From Enterococcus hermanniensis (lineage in GTDB: Bacteria; Bacillota; Bacilli; Lactobacillales; Enterococcaceae): 64,000 nt of DNA. A model generated the notes under the pieces. The model worked only from the letters and a program-made list of their open reading frames with translations. It made no database searches and was not told the DNA's origin. The stretch lies in assembly GCF_001885945.1 (NCBI RefSeq), contig NZ_JXKQ01000001.1:124001-188000 (forward strand), written 5' to 3'. The translations under genes were made by a program, and so were the position numbers. The number at the start of each line of letters is the position of its first letter. Position 1 is the first letter of the stretch. Positions 48,222 through 58,231 of the stretch are shown here, one piece after another.

Positions 48222-49259
48222 ATGAAACGATTTCTTTTTTTATGTACTCTGCTATTCCTGATTTTTATTGGTAAAGATGTCCAGGCTGATACTATTTTTG
48301 TCGATGATCAAGCCCACGTTTTATCTCAAACAACCAAAGATAAAATTAGTTCTTATAATCAAAATTATCAGCAACTAGATCTGCATCCACAGTTGGTAGT
48401 GATCACTTTGCCTAATCTACCTTCTGATGATACGCTTGAAAACTATGCCAATGAAACCTTCAATCGATTAGGTATTGGCGATAAAAAATATGATTCTGGG
48501 ATACTTTACGTAATTGCGGTCAATGATCGAAAACAACGAATCGAAGTTGGCTATGGCTTAGAAGCGATAATTCCTGATGGACTTGCTTATCAATTGATGG
48601 ATGATCAAACCAAAGAATTTTTTCAAGCTAAAAATTATGATGCCGGTGTTGCACATACCGTATCTAATATTGATCAAGTCTTAACTGGACAGCTGAAAAT
48701 CGATGACTTCTCAGAAAATCACCTCTCACTTGAGCAAATCAGAGTTTTTGTTCGTGGACACCTCGTTGAATTTTTGATTTTCTTTAGTATCCTTGCACGG
48801 TTCTTTTGGCTACCACTTAGAAAAATCAGTATCTATCTAAAAGCTAGAAAAGATTACGCCAAGGAAATCCGTAAACTATTAGCTGAAAATGGGCAATCGG
48901 TCTTTTTACGGTATAGCTGGACATTGATTGGCAGTCAAAAACCAACTGTTTTAGCAGCCAAAACAGAAATCAAACAACGGTATCAATATTTATTTCGAAG
49001 TCAAAAACCTTGTTTTTTTGATTTTGCTTTTGCTTTTGGTGATTTGTCACTAAGTGATCTACTCTCTTACGATGAAAGCTCGATCCGTTCTTATTCTGTT
49101 TATACGCATTATTCTCAATTATGGGAGTATCGTTCCTCTAACAACGACCATTCTGGCGGTGGCTTTGGTGGATCCGGTGGCAGTTCTGGTTCTGGTGGGG
49201 GCGGTGATTCCTTTGGTGGCGGTAGTTCTGGTGGCGGTGGGGCTAACTCGGGTTGGTAA
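48222..49259 (+). CDS. TPM domain-containing membrane protein
   Basis: 345 residues: signal peptide (cleavage predicted after VQA, residue 22), a TPM_phosphatase domain (about 25-150, with VDDQAHVLSQTTKDKISSYN, read in parts, and VNDRKQRIEVGYGLE), a membrane helix at about 182-202, a cytoplasmic segment, and a C-terminal tail made almost only of Gly and Ser ending GGGGANSGW. YgcG-like proteins share this layout. Function unknown; the TPM domain has been linked to photosystem repair in plants. Confidence 0.88.
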   Translation: MKRFLFLCTLLFLIFIGKDVQADTIFVDDQAHVLSQTTKDKISSYNQNYQQLDLHPQLVVITLPNLPSDDTLENYANETFNRLGIGDKKYDSGILYVIAVNDRKQRIEVGYGLEAIIPDGLAYQLMDDQTKEFFQAKNYDAGVAHTVSNIDQVLTGQLKIDDFSENHLSLEQIRVFVRGHLVEFLIFFSILARFFWLPLRKISIYLKARKDYAKEIRKLLAENGQSVFLRYSWTLIGSQKPTVLAAKTEIKQRYQYLFRSQKPCFFDFAFAFGDLSLSDLLSYDESSIRSYSVYTHYSQLWEYRSSNNDHSGGGFGGSGGSSGSGGGGDSFGGGSSGGGGANSGW

Positions 49260-49280
49260 AATCATTTAGTTGTTAAGTAA

Positions 49281-49325
49281 AAAGCGAGTAGGACAAGTCT
49301 TTGACTTGTCCTACTCGCTTTTTTT
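49281..49325. terminator. Strong bidirectional terminator between the TPM and MgtC genes
   Basis: Perfect 18-bp stem from AAAGCGAGTAGGACAAGT and its complement around a five-base loop, with A and T tracts. Confidence 0.95.
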
Positions 49326-49336
49326 ACTATAAACTA

Positions 49337-50041
49337 TTATACATTGATCATCCGAAGTTTCGTGATGTTCTTATACATCGATAAATCTTCGATTACTTCG
49401 GTATAATTCATTCCCCGAGGCAAATCGATTGTATAAACATTTGTGTAGATCCGGTAATCATCCATAAAATCAACATCAAAATCAACGTCTTCCACGGCAA
49501 TTTTTTTACTGTCAAAGTAATTCATGATGAATTCTTTCGTCGCTTCTCGATGAATATAACGAATTTCCAACTTTTTGATCGAATTGATTTTGATGATTCG
49601 TTTGACAACGGTCAAAGCTAACATGATCCCAACAAAACTACAAATAGCGATCGTATAATAGCCCATGCCTATGGCAATCCCTAAGCCCGCACCTGCCCAA
49701 ATCGAAGCAGCCGTAGTCAAGCCTTTGACTGAGCGGTTGCTGACCATGATTGTTCCGGCACCTAAAAAACCGATCCCACTAACGACTTGTGCGATCAAGC
49801 GCGCTTCATCCGCTCGGACAACACCGACAAATTGTGGCTCTGCCGCGGCATAACGTAACGCTTGGTCCGCAATTTCCACTTGAATCAACGCTATGATCGT
49901 CGCTCCCATACAGACTAAGATATGTGTTCGGATTCCAGCTGGACGATTCTTATATTCGCGTTCGATCCCGATACATCCGCCCATAACCATTGCTAAAAAT
50001 AGCCGTAGCATAATTTCATAAACTGATAAATGCAGATCCAT
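49337..50041 (-). CDS. MgtC/SapB family membrane protein
   Basis: 234 residues: N-terminal membrane domain with the family motif GGCIGIEREYKNRPAGIRTHILVCMGA (positions about 21-46, key residues GIERE and AGIRTH), four or five helices, then a soluble ACT-like C-terminal domain (about 150-234). MgtC proteins modulate membrane ATPases and adaptation to low Mg2+ in other bacteria; the role here is not known. RBS GAGGCGAG. Confidence 0.9.
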   Translation of the reverse strand: MDLHLSVYEIMLRLFLAMVMGGCIGIEREYKNRPAGIRTHILVCMGATIIALIQVEIADQALRYAAAEPQFVGVVRADEARLIAQVVSGIGFLGAGTIMVSNRSVKGLTTAASIWAGAGLGIAIGMGYYTIAICSFVGIMLALTVVKRIIKINSIKKLEIRYIHREATKEFIMNYFDSKKIAVEDVDFDVDFMDDYRIYTNVYTIDLPRGMNYTEVIEDLSMYKNITKLRMINV

Positions 50042-50115
50042 TCTCTCGCCTCTTCTTTCAGCAGCTAAATATCGCTCTTTTTCTAGTATAGCATGGTGTC
50101 AAAAAAATAAGTGTT

Positions 50116-50823
50116 CTAACCTTTGATTTGTTGCAGTTCCTCTTTTGTCAATGCGCGATAAGCCCCTTTAGCTAAATCGTCAGGTAATGATAACGCACCC
50201 ATACGGATCCGTTTAAGATAAGTCACTTCTTTTCCGCAAATTTTGACCATTCGTTTGACTTGGTGAAATTTGCCTTCATGTAAAATAATTCGAACAAGCG
50301 ATGTATCTTGTGCCGTTTCATCAATCATTAATTCCGCAGGCAAGGTCCTTTCACCATCTAGCTGGACCCCCTTTTTAAATTGTTCTTGATCTTCAGTCGT
50401 CATCACACCAGCAACTTCAGCTAAGTATTCTTTTTCCACGTGTTTTTTTGGCGATAATAATTCATGTGCTAACTTGCCATCGTTAGTGATCAGTAACAAT
50501 CCTTCAGTATCCTTGTCTAAACGTCCTACTGGAAACAAATCACTCCGCAGATCTTGGGGAGAAAATAAATCCATCACCGTTCGATCTCGATTATCCTCAG
50601 TTGCACTGACCACCCCCGCTGGTTTATGAAGTAAATAATAATAAAATTCTTGATAGGTTAAGTCTTCTCCTAAGAAAGTAACAACATCTTTTGCTGGATC
50701 AATTTGGCATTTATCCGATTTTTCAATCTGCTGATTGACCGAAACGTTGCCTTTTTTTATTAATTGCTTGACTTCTTTTCGGCTACCTAAACCCACTTCT
50801 GCTAAAAATTTATCTAACCGCAT
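50116..50823 (-). CDS. rsuA: 16S rRNA pseudouridine synthase RsuA family
   Basis: 235 residues: S4 RNA-binding domain (1-60) and the catalytic domain with GRLDKDTEGLLL (catalytic Asp), LLHKPAGVVSAT and KFHQVKRM. RsuA makes pseudouridine 516 of 16S rRNA; the relatives RluB/RluE/RluF cannot be fully excluded. RBS GGAGG before the ATG. Confidence 0.9.
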   Translation of the reverse strand: MRLDKFLAEVGLGSRKEVKQLIKKGNVSVNQQIEKSDKCQIDPAKDVVTFLGEDLTYQEFYYYLLHKPAGVVSATEDNRDRTVMDLFSPQDLRSDLFPVGRLDKDTEGLLLITNDGKLAHELLSPKKHVEKEYLAEVAGVMTTEDQEQFKKGVQLDGERTLPAELMIDETAQDTSLVRIILHEGKFHQVKRMVKICGKEVTYLKRIRMGALSLPDDLAKGAYRALTKEELQQIKG

Positions 50824-50900
50824 GAATTATGTTCCTCCACTAATTGTTTGATAACTTACTATAACCAACCCTAAAAAAAGAAGCAAGCAACTTTAAAATC

Positions 50901-50936
50901 AAAAAAGACGCCAAGGAATTTACACTCCCCAGCGCC
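50901..50936 (-). terminator. Terminator after nagB
   Basis: In minus-strand RNA GGCGCUGGGGA pairs with UCCUUGGCGUC through seven Watson-Crick and four G-U pairs, followed by six T. Confidence 0.75.
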
Positions 50937-50953
50937 TTCAAACAAGTCAATTC

Positions 50954-51655
50954 TTATAATTTGCTAGCAGCTGCTTCATCGATAATGACTGTTACATCTG
51001 CATGATTTTGTAAAACACTTGCTGGAAGATCAACTGTTACGTCTCCGTCGATCATACCTTTGATAGCATCAGCTTTATCTGTACCAAAAGCCATCAATAA
51101 GATTTTTTTACTTTGCATGATTGAACCGATGCCCATTGATAAAGCATGTGTTGGCACATCTTCAACTTTATCAAAGTAACGTTTGTTTGCTTCGATTGTT
51201 GATTCAGTTAATTCAACTACATGAGTTGTTACATCAAATGGCGTACCTGGTTCGTTAAAACCGATATGTCCATTACGGCCGATTCCTAATACTTGTAAAT
51301 CAAGTGGATGTTCAGCAATCACGCCGTCGTAACGTTTGCATTCAGCTTCTAAATCAGCTGCTTTACCGTTCGGTACGAATGATTCTTTGAAAGGTTTTTG
51401 GTTGAACAAGTGATCGTTCATGAAGTAACGGTAGCTTTGTACATCTTCGCCCGCTAATCCTACATATTCATCTAAGTTTACAGAAGTCATTTCTGAAAAA
51501 TCTAAATCGCTAGAAGTCATTTCTTGGTATAACGTTTCTGGTGTACTACCAGTAGCTAGTCCTAAAATTTTAACGCCATTTTCCATTCCATCTTTAATTA
51601 TTTCAAATGCTTTTTTTCCGCCTTCGTTGGCATCTTTTACGCGAATTACTTTCAT
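50954..51655 (-). CDS. nagB: Glucosamine-6-phosphate deaminase
   Basis: 233 residues; converts glucosamine-6-phosphate to fructose-6-phosphate and ammonia. Motifs [21 protein letters not shown] and [12 protein letters not shown] are intact. The frame continues 19 codons upstream, but the ATG at 51655 follows AAGGAG and the longer part covers the operator and promoter. Monocistronic; nagA is not nearby. Confidence 0.97.
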   Translation of the reverse strand: MKVIRVKDANEGGKKAFEIIKDGMENGVKILGLATGSTPETLYQEMTSSDLDFSEMTSVNLDEYVGLAGEDVQSYRYFMNDHLFNQKPFKESFVPNGKAADLEAECKRYDGVIAEHPLDLQVLGIGRNGHIGFNEPGTPFDVTTHVVELTESTIEANKRYFDKVEDVPTHALSMGIGSIMQSKKILLMAFGTDKADAIKGMIDGDVTVDLPASVLQNHADVTVIIDEAAASKL

Positions 51656-51677
51656 TGGTAAACGCTCCTTCACTGAT

Positions 51678-51691
51678 TTGGTATACACCAA
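51678..51691 (-). promoter_or_regulatory. NagR (GntR-family) operator-like site at nagB
   Basis: TTGGTGTATACCAA has the TGGT-N4-ACCA core of the NagR/DasR site and lies directly after the -10. GlcN-6-P or GlcNAc-6-P responsive control of nagB is inferred. Confidence 0.65.
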
Positions 51692-51719
51692 TTTTAGCAC
51701 CTTTGAATTCATTTATCAA
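51691..51719 (-). promoter_or_regulatory. nagB promoter
   Basis: Minus strand TTGATA (51719-51714), 17 bases, TAAAAT (51696-51691). Confidence 0.75.
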
Positions 51720-51859
51720 CTAAAAATGTCTAGACCAAAAATTAAAATTTTGTCATCTACTTTCCATAATTATCTCTAATTACTGATATTTGGTAAAGCA
51801 ATACCCTTTATTTTGCCATTCGATTTCCATAAAGAATTTCAATAAAAGAATATTTTTAT

Positions 51860-52501
51860 TTATTCAAGTGATGAAACCTTAGTATTATTCATTTTGCTAA
51901 TTCTTTGACTTGCCTTTCTCTTCCGTTTTTTCTCTACCTTCAACAAACAACGCATAAAGAAGGCAATCAGATAGATCGATAATGCGGATACAAGCGCTTC
52001 GTTCCAAGAGAAAATCACTAAATTCAGCAATATAATGACCGCATTGGTCAAAAAAATACCCTTAGCTTTACGGATGTGATAATACTTTTCTAGAATCAAT
52101 GGTGGAATTGTGATCCCTCCATTTGAAGCATTGATCCGATACAATGAATAGACTCCCAAACTGAAAAAGAAACTGCCTAAAACTAACGAAAAACCATAAA
52201 ATCGAACCAACATCAATTCAGGTAACAAGACTAGCAGAATCGGAAAGCTCAAACTGCCGATTAAGGTATTAACAAAAACCTGAGGCTCTAGTAAAAAATA
52301 AGTCAGTGCCAACATTACTAAATTGATTGTCCACACAATCAGATGACGATCTATTTGCCATCCGGTTTCCACTAAATAACCAATAGAACCAACGCCAGCC
52401 GAGGCGATACTATGAGGCAATAAGAAAAAATTCAAAGCGATACAGATCCAGAGAACACCCAATAAAATAGCTAACTGTTTTTTTATGATAGTTTTAGTCA
52501 A
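51860..52501 (-). CDS. YitT family membrane protein lacking the C-terminal DUF2179 domain
   Basis: 213 residues with five or six helices and the YitT membrane-domain pattern (ALNFFLLPHSIASAGVGSIGYL; GVYSLYRINASNGGITIPPLIL, in part). Usual YitT proteins have about 280 residues with a soluble DUF2179 domain at the C-terminus; here the membrane domain ends in a basic tail (KVEKKRKRKASQRISK). TTG start behind AAGGGGA. Function unknown. Confidence 0.8.
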   Translation of the reverse strand: MTKTIIKKQLAILLGVLWICIALNFFLLPHSIASAGVGSIGYLVETGWQIDRHLIVWTINLVMLALTYFLLEPQVFVNTLIGSLSFPILLVLLPELMLVRFYGFSLVLGSFFFSLGVYSLYRINASNGGITIPPLILEKYYHIRKAKGIFLTNAVIILLNLVIFSWNEALVSALSIYLIAFFMRCLLKVEKKRKRKASQRISKMNNTKVSSLE

Positions 52502-52641
52502 GTTATCCCCTTCTCCATGCGTAATGTCGTAGATTTTCTACCCTCAGTTTATCAAAATTTTATCTATCAAAAGAATCAATTTTTTCACCAGAACATGAAA
52601 AATTTGTTTCTAGTTTTATTTCAAACCTACTTAACTAAAAC

Positions 52642-52679
52642 AAAAAAACGGCTCGAAATAATCTTCGAGTCGTTTTTTT
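52642..52679. terminator. Terminator of the mtl operon
   Basis: AAACGACTCGAAG / TTTCGAGCCGTTT stem (minus strand, one G-U) followed by seven T; A and T on both flanks, so it may also act on the plus strand. Confidence 0.88.
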
Positions 52680-52685
52680 ATTGAC

Positions 52686-53825
52686 TTATTTTTGGTAGTT
52701 CGCAGAAATTTCAGCGATCAATTGATCGTCTTTAAGATCTGTCACTTGTTGAATTACTTCAGCAACTGATTTTTCTTTCAAGTAGCCTTGTAATTCCACG
52801 CTTTGTTCATCATTAGGATCATCGTATTTTAAGACCATCGCAACGACATCAACTAAATTATCATAACTTAATCCACGATCTTTCAGTTCACGGATTGGAC
52901 GAATAAAACGTTCGTCGTAGCCAAGTTTGCGAATCGGCGTCCGTGCTACACGGCTGATGCTGTCTGAAATATATTTGTTTTCAAAACGACTAACGATTTT
53001 ATTGATATAAGCCGCATGTTTTGCTTCATCAAAACCCCATTTATTGATCAATAAGCTGCCAGTTTCACCCAAAACAGCTCGTAATTTTTCTAAAACACGT
53101 TCATCAGCAATCGCTTCGTCGATCGTTTTATAGCCTTCGTATGCACCTGTATAAGCAACTGTCGCATGACCTGTATTAACTGAGAACAATTTACGTTCAA
53201 TATACGGTTCTAAGTCTTCAACATATTCTACATCGGTTAAACGTAAGGCTTTATTTTTACTTTGAGTCGCATCGATCACCCATTCACTGAAAGGTTCAAC
53301 GGATACGAATAATGGGTCTTCGTGATGTTGGATCGGTACGATCCGGTCGACTGCGGCGTTTGGAAATCCGATATATTGTTCAACGTACGCTAAGTCTTCT
53401 TCAGTTAGGAAGCCCTTCACTTTTTCAAATAAGAATTGACTACCACCAATCATGTTCTCACAGGCCACTACGTCTAATGCTGCAGTATTTCCATTGCTGC
53501 GACGCTTTTGGATTCCTTTTGCGATCAATTCTGCGATAAAAGGTAAGATATTCGGTCCGATCGCTGTGGTCACGATATCTGCTTTGCTGACAGAATCAAT
53601 CACTGCTTCTGGATTTGTCTGATTGTTCAATCCATCAACATTTGAGACATGGATTTCTTTTTGGCTTTCATCTGCTAATTGGATCGTATATTCATTACGC
53701 TCATTCAAAGCATTGATGATTGTTTCATTGATATCTACAAAATCAATTGAAAAACCATTCTTTGCTAAAATTTCACCGATAAATCCACGTCCAATATTTC
53801 CTGCTCCAAAGTGTGTTGCTTGCAT
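52686..53825 (-). CDS. mtlD: Mannitol-1-phosphate 5-dehydrogenase
   Basis: 379 residues; oxidises mannitol-1-phosphate to fructose-6-phosphate with NAD+. N-terminal [14 protein letters not shown] nucleotide loop, [10 protein letters not shown] and the catalytic [16 protein letters not shown] lysine region are present. AGGAGG RBS; follows mtlF by one base. Last gene of mtlA-mtlR-mtlF-mtlD. Confidence 0.97.
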   Translation of the reverse strand: MQATHFGAGNIGRGFIGEILAKNGFSIDFVDINETIINALNERNEYTIQLADESQKEIHVSNVDGLNNQTNPEAVIDSVSKADIVTTAIGPNILPFIAELIAKGIQKRRSNGNTAALDVVACENMIGGSQFLFEKVKGFLTEEDLAYVEQYIGFPNAAVDRIVPIQHHEDPLFVSVEPFSEWVIDATQSKNKALRLTDVEYVEDLEPYIERKLFSVNTGHATVAYTGAYEGYKTIDEAIADERVLEKLRAVLGETGSLLINKWGFDEAKHAAYINKIVSRFENKYISDSISRVARTPIRKLGYDERFIRPIRELKDRGLSYDNLVDVVAMVLKYDDPNDEQSVELQGYLKEKSVAEVIQQVTDLKDDQLIAEISANYQK

Positions 53826-53826
53826 C

Positions 53827-54267
53827 CTATTCTACCTCCTGAAGATAGCCCATGACTTCTTCTTTTGTTTTTACATCTGCTAATTTTACGACATTTTCAA
53901 CATCTGAACAAAAGATAGCAATCTTTTGCAAGATATCTAAATGTTCGTTTTCGATTCCAGCGATACCAAATAGTACCATCGCTACATCATCTGTATCATC
54001 TTTACCAAAGTGAACGCCCGTTGGGACTTGGATCACTGAAATACCACTTTTTTTAACATATCGTTTTGCTTCATCTGTGCCATGCGGGATCGCGATAAAG
54101 TTTCCCATATAAACCGAAACCAATTCATTTCTTTCGATCATCGCATCGATGTAGCCTGCTTCAACACAACCTGCATCAACCAATAGCTGACCGCTTGCAC
54201 GAATTGCCGCTTCTTTATTTGCAAACTCTTGATCTAATAAAATCATTTCTGGCTTTAATTCCATCAT
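53827..54267 (-). CDS. mtlF: PTS mannitol-specific EIIA
   Basis: 146 residues; the phosphorylated histidine is in [11 protein letters not shown]. Passes phosphate from HPr to the IIB domain of MtlA and to MtlR. Tight spacing to mtlR (21 bases) and mtlD. Confidence 0.96.
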   Translation of the reverse strand: MMELKPEMILLDQEFANKEAAIRASGQLLVDAGCVEAGYIDAMIERNELVSVYMGNFIAIPHGTDEAKRYVKKSGISVIQVPTGVHFGKDDTDDVAMVLFGIAGIENEHLDILQKIAIFCSDVENVVKLADVKTKEEVMGYLQEVE

Positions 54268-54288
54268 AATTTCCTCCGCTTCTTATGT

Positions 54289-56340
54289 TTAATTTTCCCG
54301 AATTTCTTTGACGAATAAAGAACTCAATAATTGATAGATGATTTCCTTATTGCCAAATTTATAAATTTCAGTGTTTAAGTCACTCTCAATCACTGAACTA
54401 CTGATCTTTCCTAATAAATGTTGCTGACTTTCAGGGATCGGATCTGGGGCTAATAATAATAAAACCCTGGTTAGTTCGATACTTTTTTTATCCATCCCTT
54501 GAATCAAAAATTTCTGATCCAAATCATAGATCGTAAATAGTGGTTCTTTGACATGCACATCGGCACAATGAAACAATGCAAAATTGGTATTTGGTACCCC
54601 GATTGGTGCCACTAAATACCGTTGAATCACTTTCTCGGTTACCAATGTGGCATCAGAAACGAAAGTCCCTTGCAGTGGATCAATGATTTCTTTTAAGGTT
54701 TGTTCGATCGTTGATCGTGCCTGAAAAGATTTGACATCGAAACTTTGCAATAGATTATTTGCGATCCGCATCGTTTCATAGATCACATCAAAGGCTTCGC
54801 TTGGCTCTTGTTCCGGCTCATCGGCTAATTCAGGTGTTTTTTCTGGATGCAACGTTTGAATATAGTCTTTGATTTCTTTGATCTCATCATCTAACAATAA
54901 GGGAGAGATCACTTTATACGGCACTTGGAATCCCGGTAAGAATACCGTCGCTAAAATCAAATCATAACTTTTATAATCTAACTGATTCATCTCAGAAATT
55001 TTTGCAACTTGAACTTTTTCAATCTCCGTCAAGTATTTATGGATTCGACTCTCTAAGATCCTTGCTGTTCCGATACCACTAGAACATAAAACTAAGGCTG
55101 AAAGCGCCCGTCCAGTAGGGTTACGCTCAAGTGACGTCGCAAAATGAATTACGACATAGCCCAATTCATCGGCTGTGAACTGATGACCCGGAAAAACAAC
55201 CGCCAATTCTTTGATGATCGCTGTTGTTAATTTTTGGTATTTCTCCCGTATTTTTTGTAATAATGGGTTATTCGCATTTTGAATAACCGTTAAATTCCGT
55301 TTCAAGGCAGCTGACATATGTGCTGATAAATCATTGAATAGTTGTTCATCTTTGCGAAAATCAACTGCTGTCGCTTCAGAAACCAATCGAATCAGTTCTT
55401 TGATCTTATAGGATAATTCCACATCAAAGCTATCAATGAAAATATTTTGCGGTCTTTTATAATTGACCCCTTCCAATTGAAAAGCAAACAACCGTACTTC
55501 TTGCGGTGGGATCGACTGCTTGATCGCCATCGCTACTTTAATCATGATTTGACTAGCAATTTGCATACTTTCTGGTTTCGCTTTGCTATCTTTTTCGTCG
55601 AGAATAAACTGTTTTTGCTCCATTCGATCAATCGATAGTGTTAATAAAACCAATACTCGCTGCAATTGATTATCCGTTACTTGTTCAAAGGATTGCCGTG
55701 AAACTTGCTCAACAATCGTATGAGCCAATACTAAATTTTTTGGATTTAATAATTTTAAAAAGAAATTATCTTTGGTTGCTTTTTTTGCTTCTAACAAATC
55801 AATGTACTTAAAGAAATCATATTCGCTAACACCGTTGTAAATCAAGTTTCCTAGTAATTGGCGGCGTTGTTTTTCTTGTCCATCAATGCGAATCCCGCGA
55901 CCTTTTAAGCGCTTTAACCTCAAGCGATAATCGACCAAACTTTTTTCGATCGTTGCTAAATCAGATGTGATCGTTGCTTGGCTAACCTTAAAATCGATTG
56001 CTAGACCTTCGATCGTCTCTTCTTCTTCCTTCAATAGTAAAGAACAAACAATCGCACTCTGCCGTTGGACATTATCAGTGAATAATTCTTCTTGTTTTTC
56101 CTTGATCAGTTGTTTTAAACGATCTAGATTTACACTCTCTCCTACGATGCGATAGCCTTCGCCTCGTGGCTTGATGATTTGCACATCTAGTGATTTGATT
56201 GTTTTTTCTATACTCGATAATTCACGATACACTGTTCGCTTGCTGACCTGCAAAATATCTTGCAGTTCTTCCGAAGTGATGCCATTCGGATATTCCAACA
56301 AAAGGGAAAGGATCTTTTTTTCGCGAATCGAAAAATACAC
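54289..56340 (-). CDS. mtlR: Mannitol operon transcriptional activator MtlR
   Basis: 683 residues: DeoR-like HTH (residues about 5-60) and second HTH (about 90-150), PRD1 (about 200-300), PRD2 (about 310-405, with H341 and H399), EIIB-like domain with C419 in LVLCSSGIGTA, and EIIA-mannitol-like domain with H591 in FALFHCADVHV. All phosphorylatable residues known for MtlR are thus in place. GTG start after GGAGGAG. Activates the operon in the presence of mannitol and under CcpA/HPr input. Confidence 0.95.
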   Translation of the reverse strand: MYFSIREKKILSLLLEYPNGITSEELQDILQVSKRTVYRELSSIEKTIKSLDVQIIKPRGEGYRIVGESVNLDRLKQLIKEKQEELFTDNVQRQSAIVCSLLLKEEEETIEGLAIDFKVSQATITSDLATIEKSLVDYRLRLKRLKGRGIRIDGQEKQRRQLLGNLIYNGVSEYDFFKYIDLLEAKKATKDNFFLKLLNPKNLVLAHTIVEQVSRQSFEQVTDNQLQRVLVLLTLSIDRMEQKQFILDEKDSKAKPESMQIASQIMIKVAMAIKQSIPPQEVRLFAFQLEGVNYKRPQNIFIDSFDVELSYKIKELIRLVSEATAVDFRKDEQLFNDLSAHMSAALKRNLTVIQNANNPLLQKIREKYQKLTTAIIKELAVVFPGHQFTADELGYVVIHFATSLERNPTGRALSALVLCSSGIGTARILESRIHKYLTEIEKVQVAKISEMNQLDYKSYDLILATVFLPGFQVPYKVISPLLLDDEIKEIKDYIQTLHPEKTPELADEPEQEPSEAFDVIYETMRIANNLLQSFDVKSFQARSTIEQTLKEIIDPLQGTFVSDATLVTEKVIQRYLVAPIGVPNTNFALFHCADVHVKEPLFTIYDLDQKFLIQGMDKKSIELTRVLLLLAPDPIPESQQHLLGKISSSVIESDLNTEIYKFGNKEIIYQLLSSLFVKEIREN

Positions 56341-56369
56341 AATATCTCCTCCAATGGATTCAAAGGGTA

Positions 56370-56395
56370 AAAGCAGTGAGAATCCCCACTGCTTT
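56370..56395 (-). terminator. Weak terminator-like hairpin between mtlA and mtlR
   Basis: AAAGCAGTG / CACTGCTTT stem with an eight-base loop and only four T. Partial termination would keep MtlR lower than MtlA. Confidence 0.55.
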
Positions 56396-56426
56396 AAGAG
56401 TAATACGATTCTTTAAAAAAGACTAC

Positions 56427-58187
56427 TTATTTCCTTAAGTTTTGAATGACCTGATCATATTTTTCTGAAGCTACTAAGTCAGTTAGCGGTACATGCATAG
56501 CACTCGGTGCTTGTTGTTCTGCTTTGACTGTTTCATCATTGTTGGTAATGATCAACGCATTTGTTTCATCTTTCAAATCTTTGATCGCTACTACTACTAC
56601 TGGATAATGCAATGCATTATTCTTCATTAATTTTTTCAAGATCGTTGCGCCCATATTCGCTGAGCCTTTGACTTGATCATATGCAAAGACAATGTGATCG
56701 ACTTTTGAATAGTCGGCCAAGCCTTGTACCACATTATCTGTTAACTTTGCTTTTGGTTCTTCAGTAGGTGTTGAATCACTTGATAAACGTTCGACGATTT
56801 CATCGTAACGGGGTGAATTCATAAAGTTTTCTACTTGAACAAACGTTGCACTTGGCGCTTTTTGAGATGCACGATCATGTAATTCCTCTTGTGTTACGAT
56901 CAATGCATTCGGATCATCAGTCAAATTATTGATTGCTGAATTTGAGACTGGCAACGACAAGCCGGCTTTTTTCACTTTATCCCGTAAAACTGAAGCCCCC
57001 ATCGCACTTGAACCCATTCCAGCATCACAGGCGAAGATGATTTTGTTTACATTACCGAACATTTCTTGATTTTCAGTTTTCACTGCAGCTTTACCTTTTG
57101 ATTCTGCTTTGGCATTTGCTACAGATGCTTGTGTTGCCGCTAAATCGTCTTCTTCATTATGATCCGTTTTCAAGATGATCATCGCGACTAAGAATGATAC
57201 GGCACAGGCTACTGCAATACCAGCTAAGTTTGGTAAGTATCCGCCTCTTGGTGTCATTGCAAGAATCGCAAAGATCGAACCCGGAGAAGCAGCTGCTTGT
57301 AATCCAGCACCTAATAGTTGGAACGTAAATGTTCCGGCAACCCCACCAGCCATAACAGCTAAGAATAAAAGAGGTTTCATCATTACATATGGGAAGTAGA
57401 TTTCATGGATCCCACCTAAGAATTGAATGATGATCGCACCTGGTGCAGATGATTTAGCAGAACCTTTACCAAAGAATGTGAAGGCTAATAAGATACCTAG
57501 ACCTGGTCCAGGGTTTGCTTCTAATAAGAATAGAATTGATTTTCCAGCTTGTGCTGCTTGCTCTGCTCCCAACGGTGTCAAAATACCATGGTTGATCGCA
57601 TTGTTTAAGAACAAGATTTTTGCGGGTTCAATGAAAATATTTGCTAATGGTAATAAGTGCATGTTGATGATTGTTTCAACACCTTGTGCCATTAAATGCG
57701 TCGCACCCTCTACTACCGGTCCAATCGCATAATAAGCAATAATTGCTAAGGCAAAACCAATCAAACCAGAAGAAAAATTGTTGACCAACATTTCAAAACC
57801 AGCTTTGATTTTTGCTTGGAAAGCATCATCAAATTTCTTGATACACCATCCACCTAACGGACCCATGATCATTGCACCAATAAACATCGGTACATCTGAC
57901 CCCACGATAACACCCATCGTAGCGATTGCCCCAACGACTGCTCCACGTTGTCCGTGAATCATGCTACCACCGGTATATCCAATCAATAATGGCAATAAAT
58001 AAGTAAGCATCGGACTTACAAGTGATGATAATTCTTTGTTTGGTAACCATCCTGTATCAATAAATAGTGCCGTGATAACACCCCAAGCAATAAACGCCCC
58101 GATGTTCGGCATGACCATCCCAGAAAGATAGCTCCCTAAGCGTTGGACTTTGGCTTTTAATCCACTTTTCTGTCCAGCATTTTCCAT
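56427..58187 (-). CDS. mtlA: PTS mannitol-specific EIICB with a second, degenerate IIB domain
   Basis: 586 residues: EIIC membrane domain (about 12-345, with GGIHEIYFPYVMM, H261/E262), then a linker and a IIB domain with phosphorylated C387 in FACDAGMGSSAMGA. A second IIB-like domain follows (about 495-586) in which the matching segment reads FAYDQVKGSANMGA, with Tyr503 in place of Cys. Imports and phosphorylates mannitol. RBS GAGGAGG. First gene of the operon; the promoter carries MtlR-like and CcpA sites. Confidence 0.95.
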   Translation of the reverse strand: MENAGQKSGLKAKVQRLGSYLSGMVMPNIGAFIAWGVITALFIDTGWLPNKELSSLVSPMLTYLLPLLIGYTGGSMIHGQRGAVVGAIATMGVIVGSDVPMFIGAMIMGPLGGWCIKKFDDAFQAKIKAGFEMLVNNFSSGLIGFALAIIAYYAIGPVVEGATHLMAQGVETIINMHLLPLANIFIEPAKILFLNNAINHGILTPLGAEQAAQAGKSILFLLEANPGPGLGILLAFTFFGKGSAKSSAPGAIIIQFLGGIHEIYFPYVMMKPLLFLAVMAGGVAGTFTFQLLGAGLQAAASPGSIFAILAMTPRGGYLPNLAGIAVACAVSFLVAMIILKTDHNEEDDLAATQASVANAKAESKGKAAVKTENQEMFGNVNKIIFACDAGMGSSAMGASVLRDKVKKAGLSLPVSNSAINNLTDDPNALIVTQEELHDRASQKAPSATFVQVENFMNSPRYDEIVERLSSDSTPTEEPKAKLTDNVVQGLADYSKVDHIVFAYDQVKGSANMGATILKKLMKNNALHYPVVVVAIKDLKDETNALIITNNDETVKAEQQAPSAMHVPLTDLVASEKYDQVIQNLRK

Positions 58188-58212
58188 TTTATTTTCCTCC
58201 TCTAAATAAAAA

Positions 58213-58227
58213 TGATTTCGTTTACAT
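58213..58227 (-). promoter_or_regulatory. cre site 2 (CcpA), at the mtlA start point
   Basis: ATGTAAACGAAATCA fits every position of WTGNAANCGNWNNCW and lies around +1. Confidence 0.85.
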
Positions 58228-58231
58228 TCTT

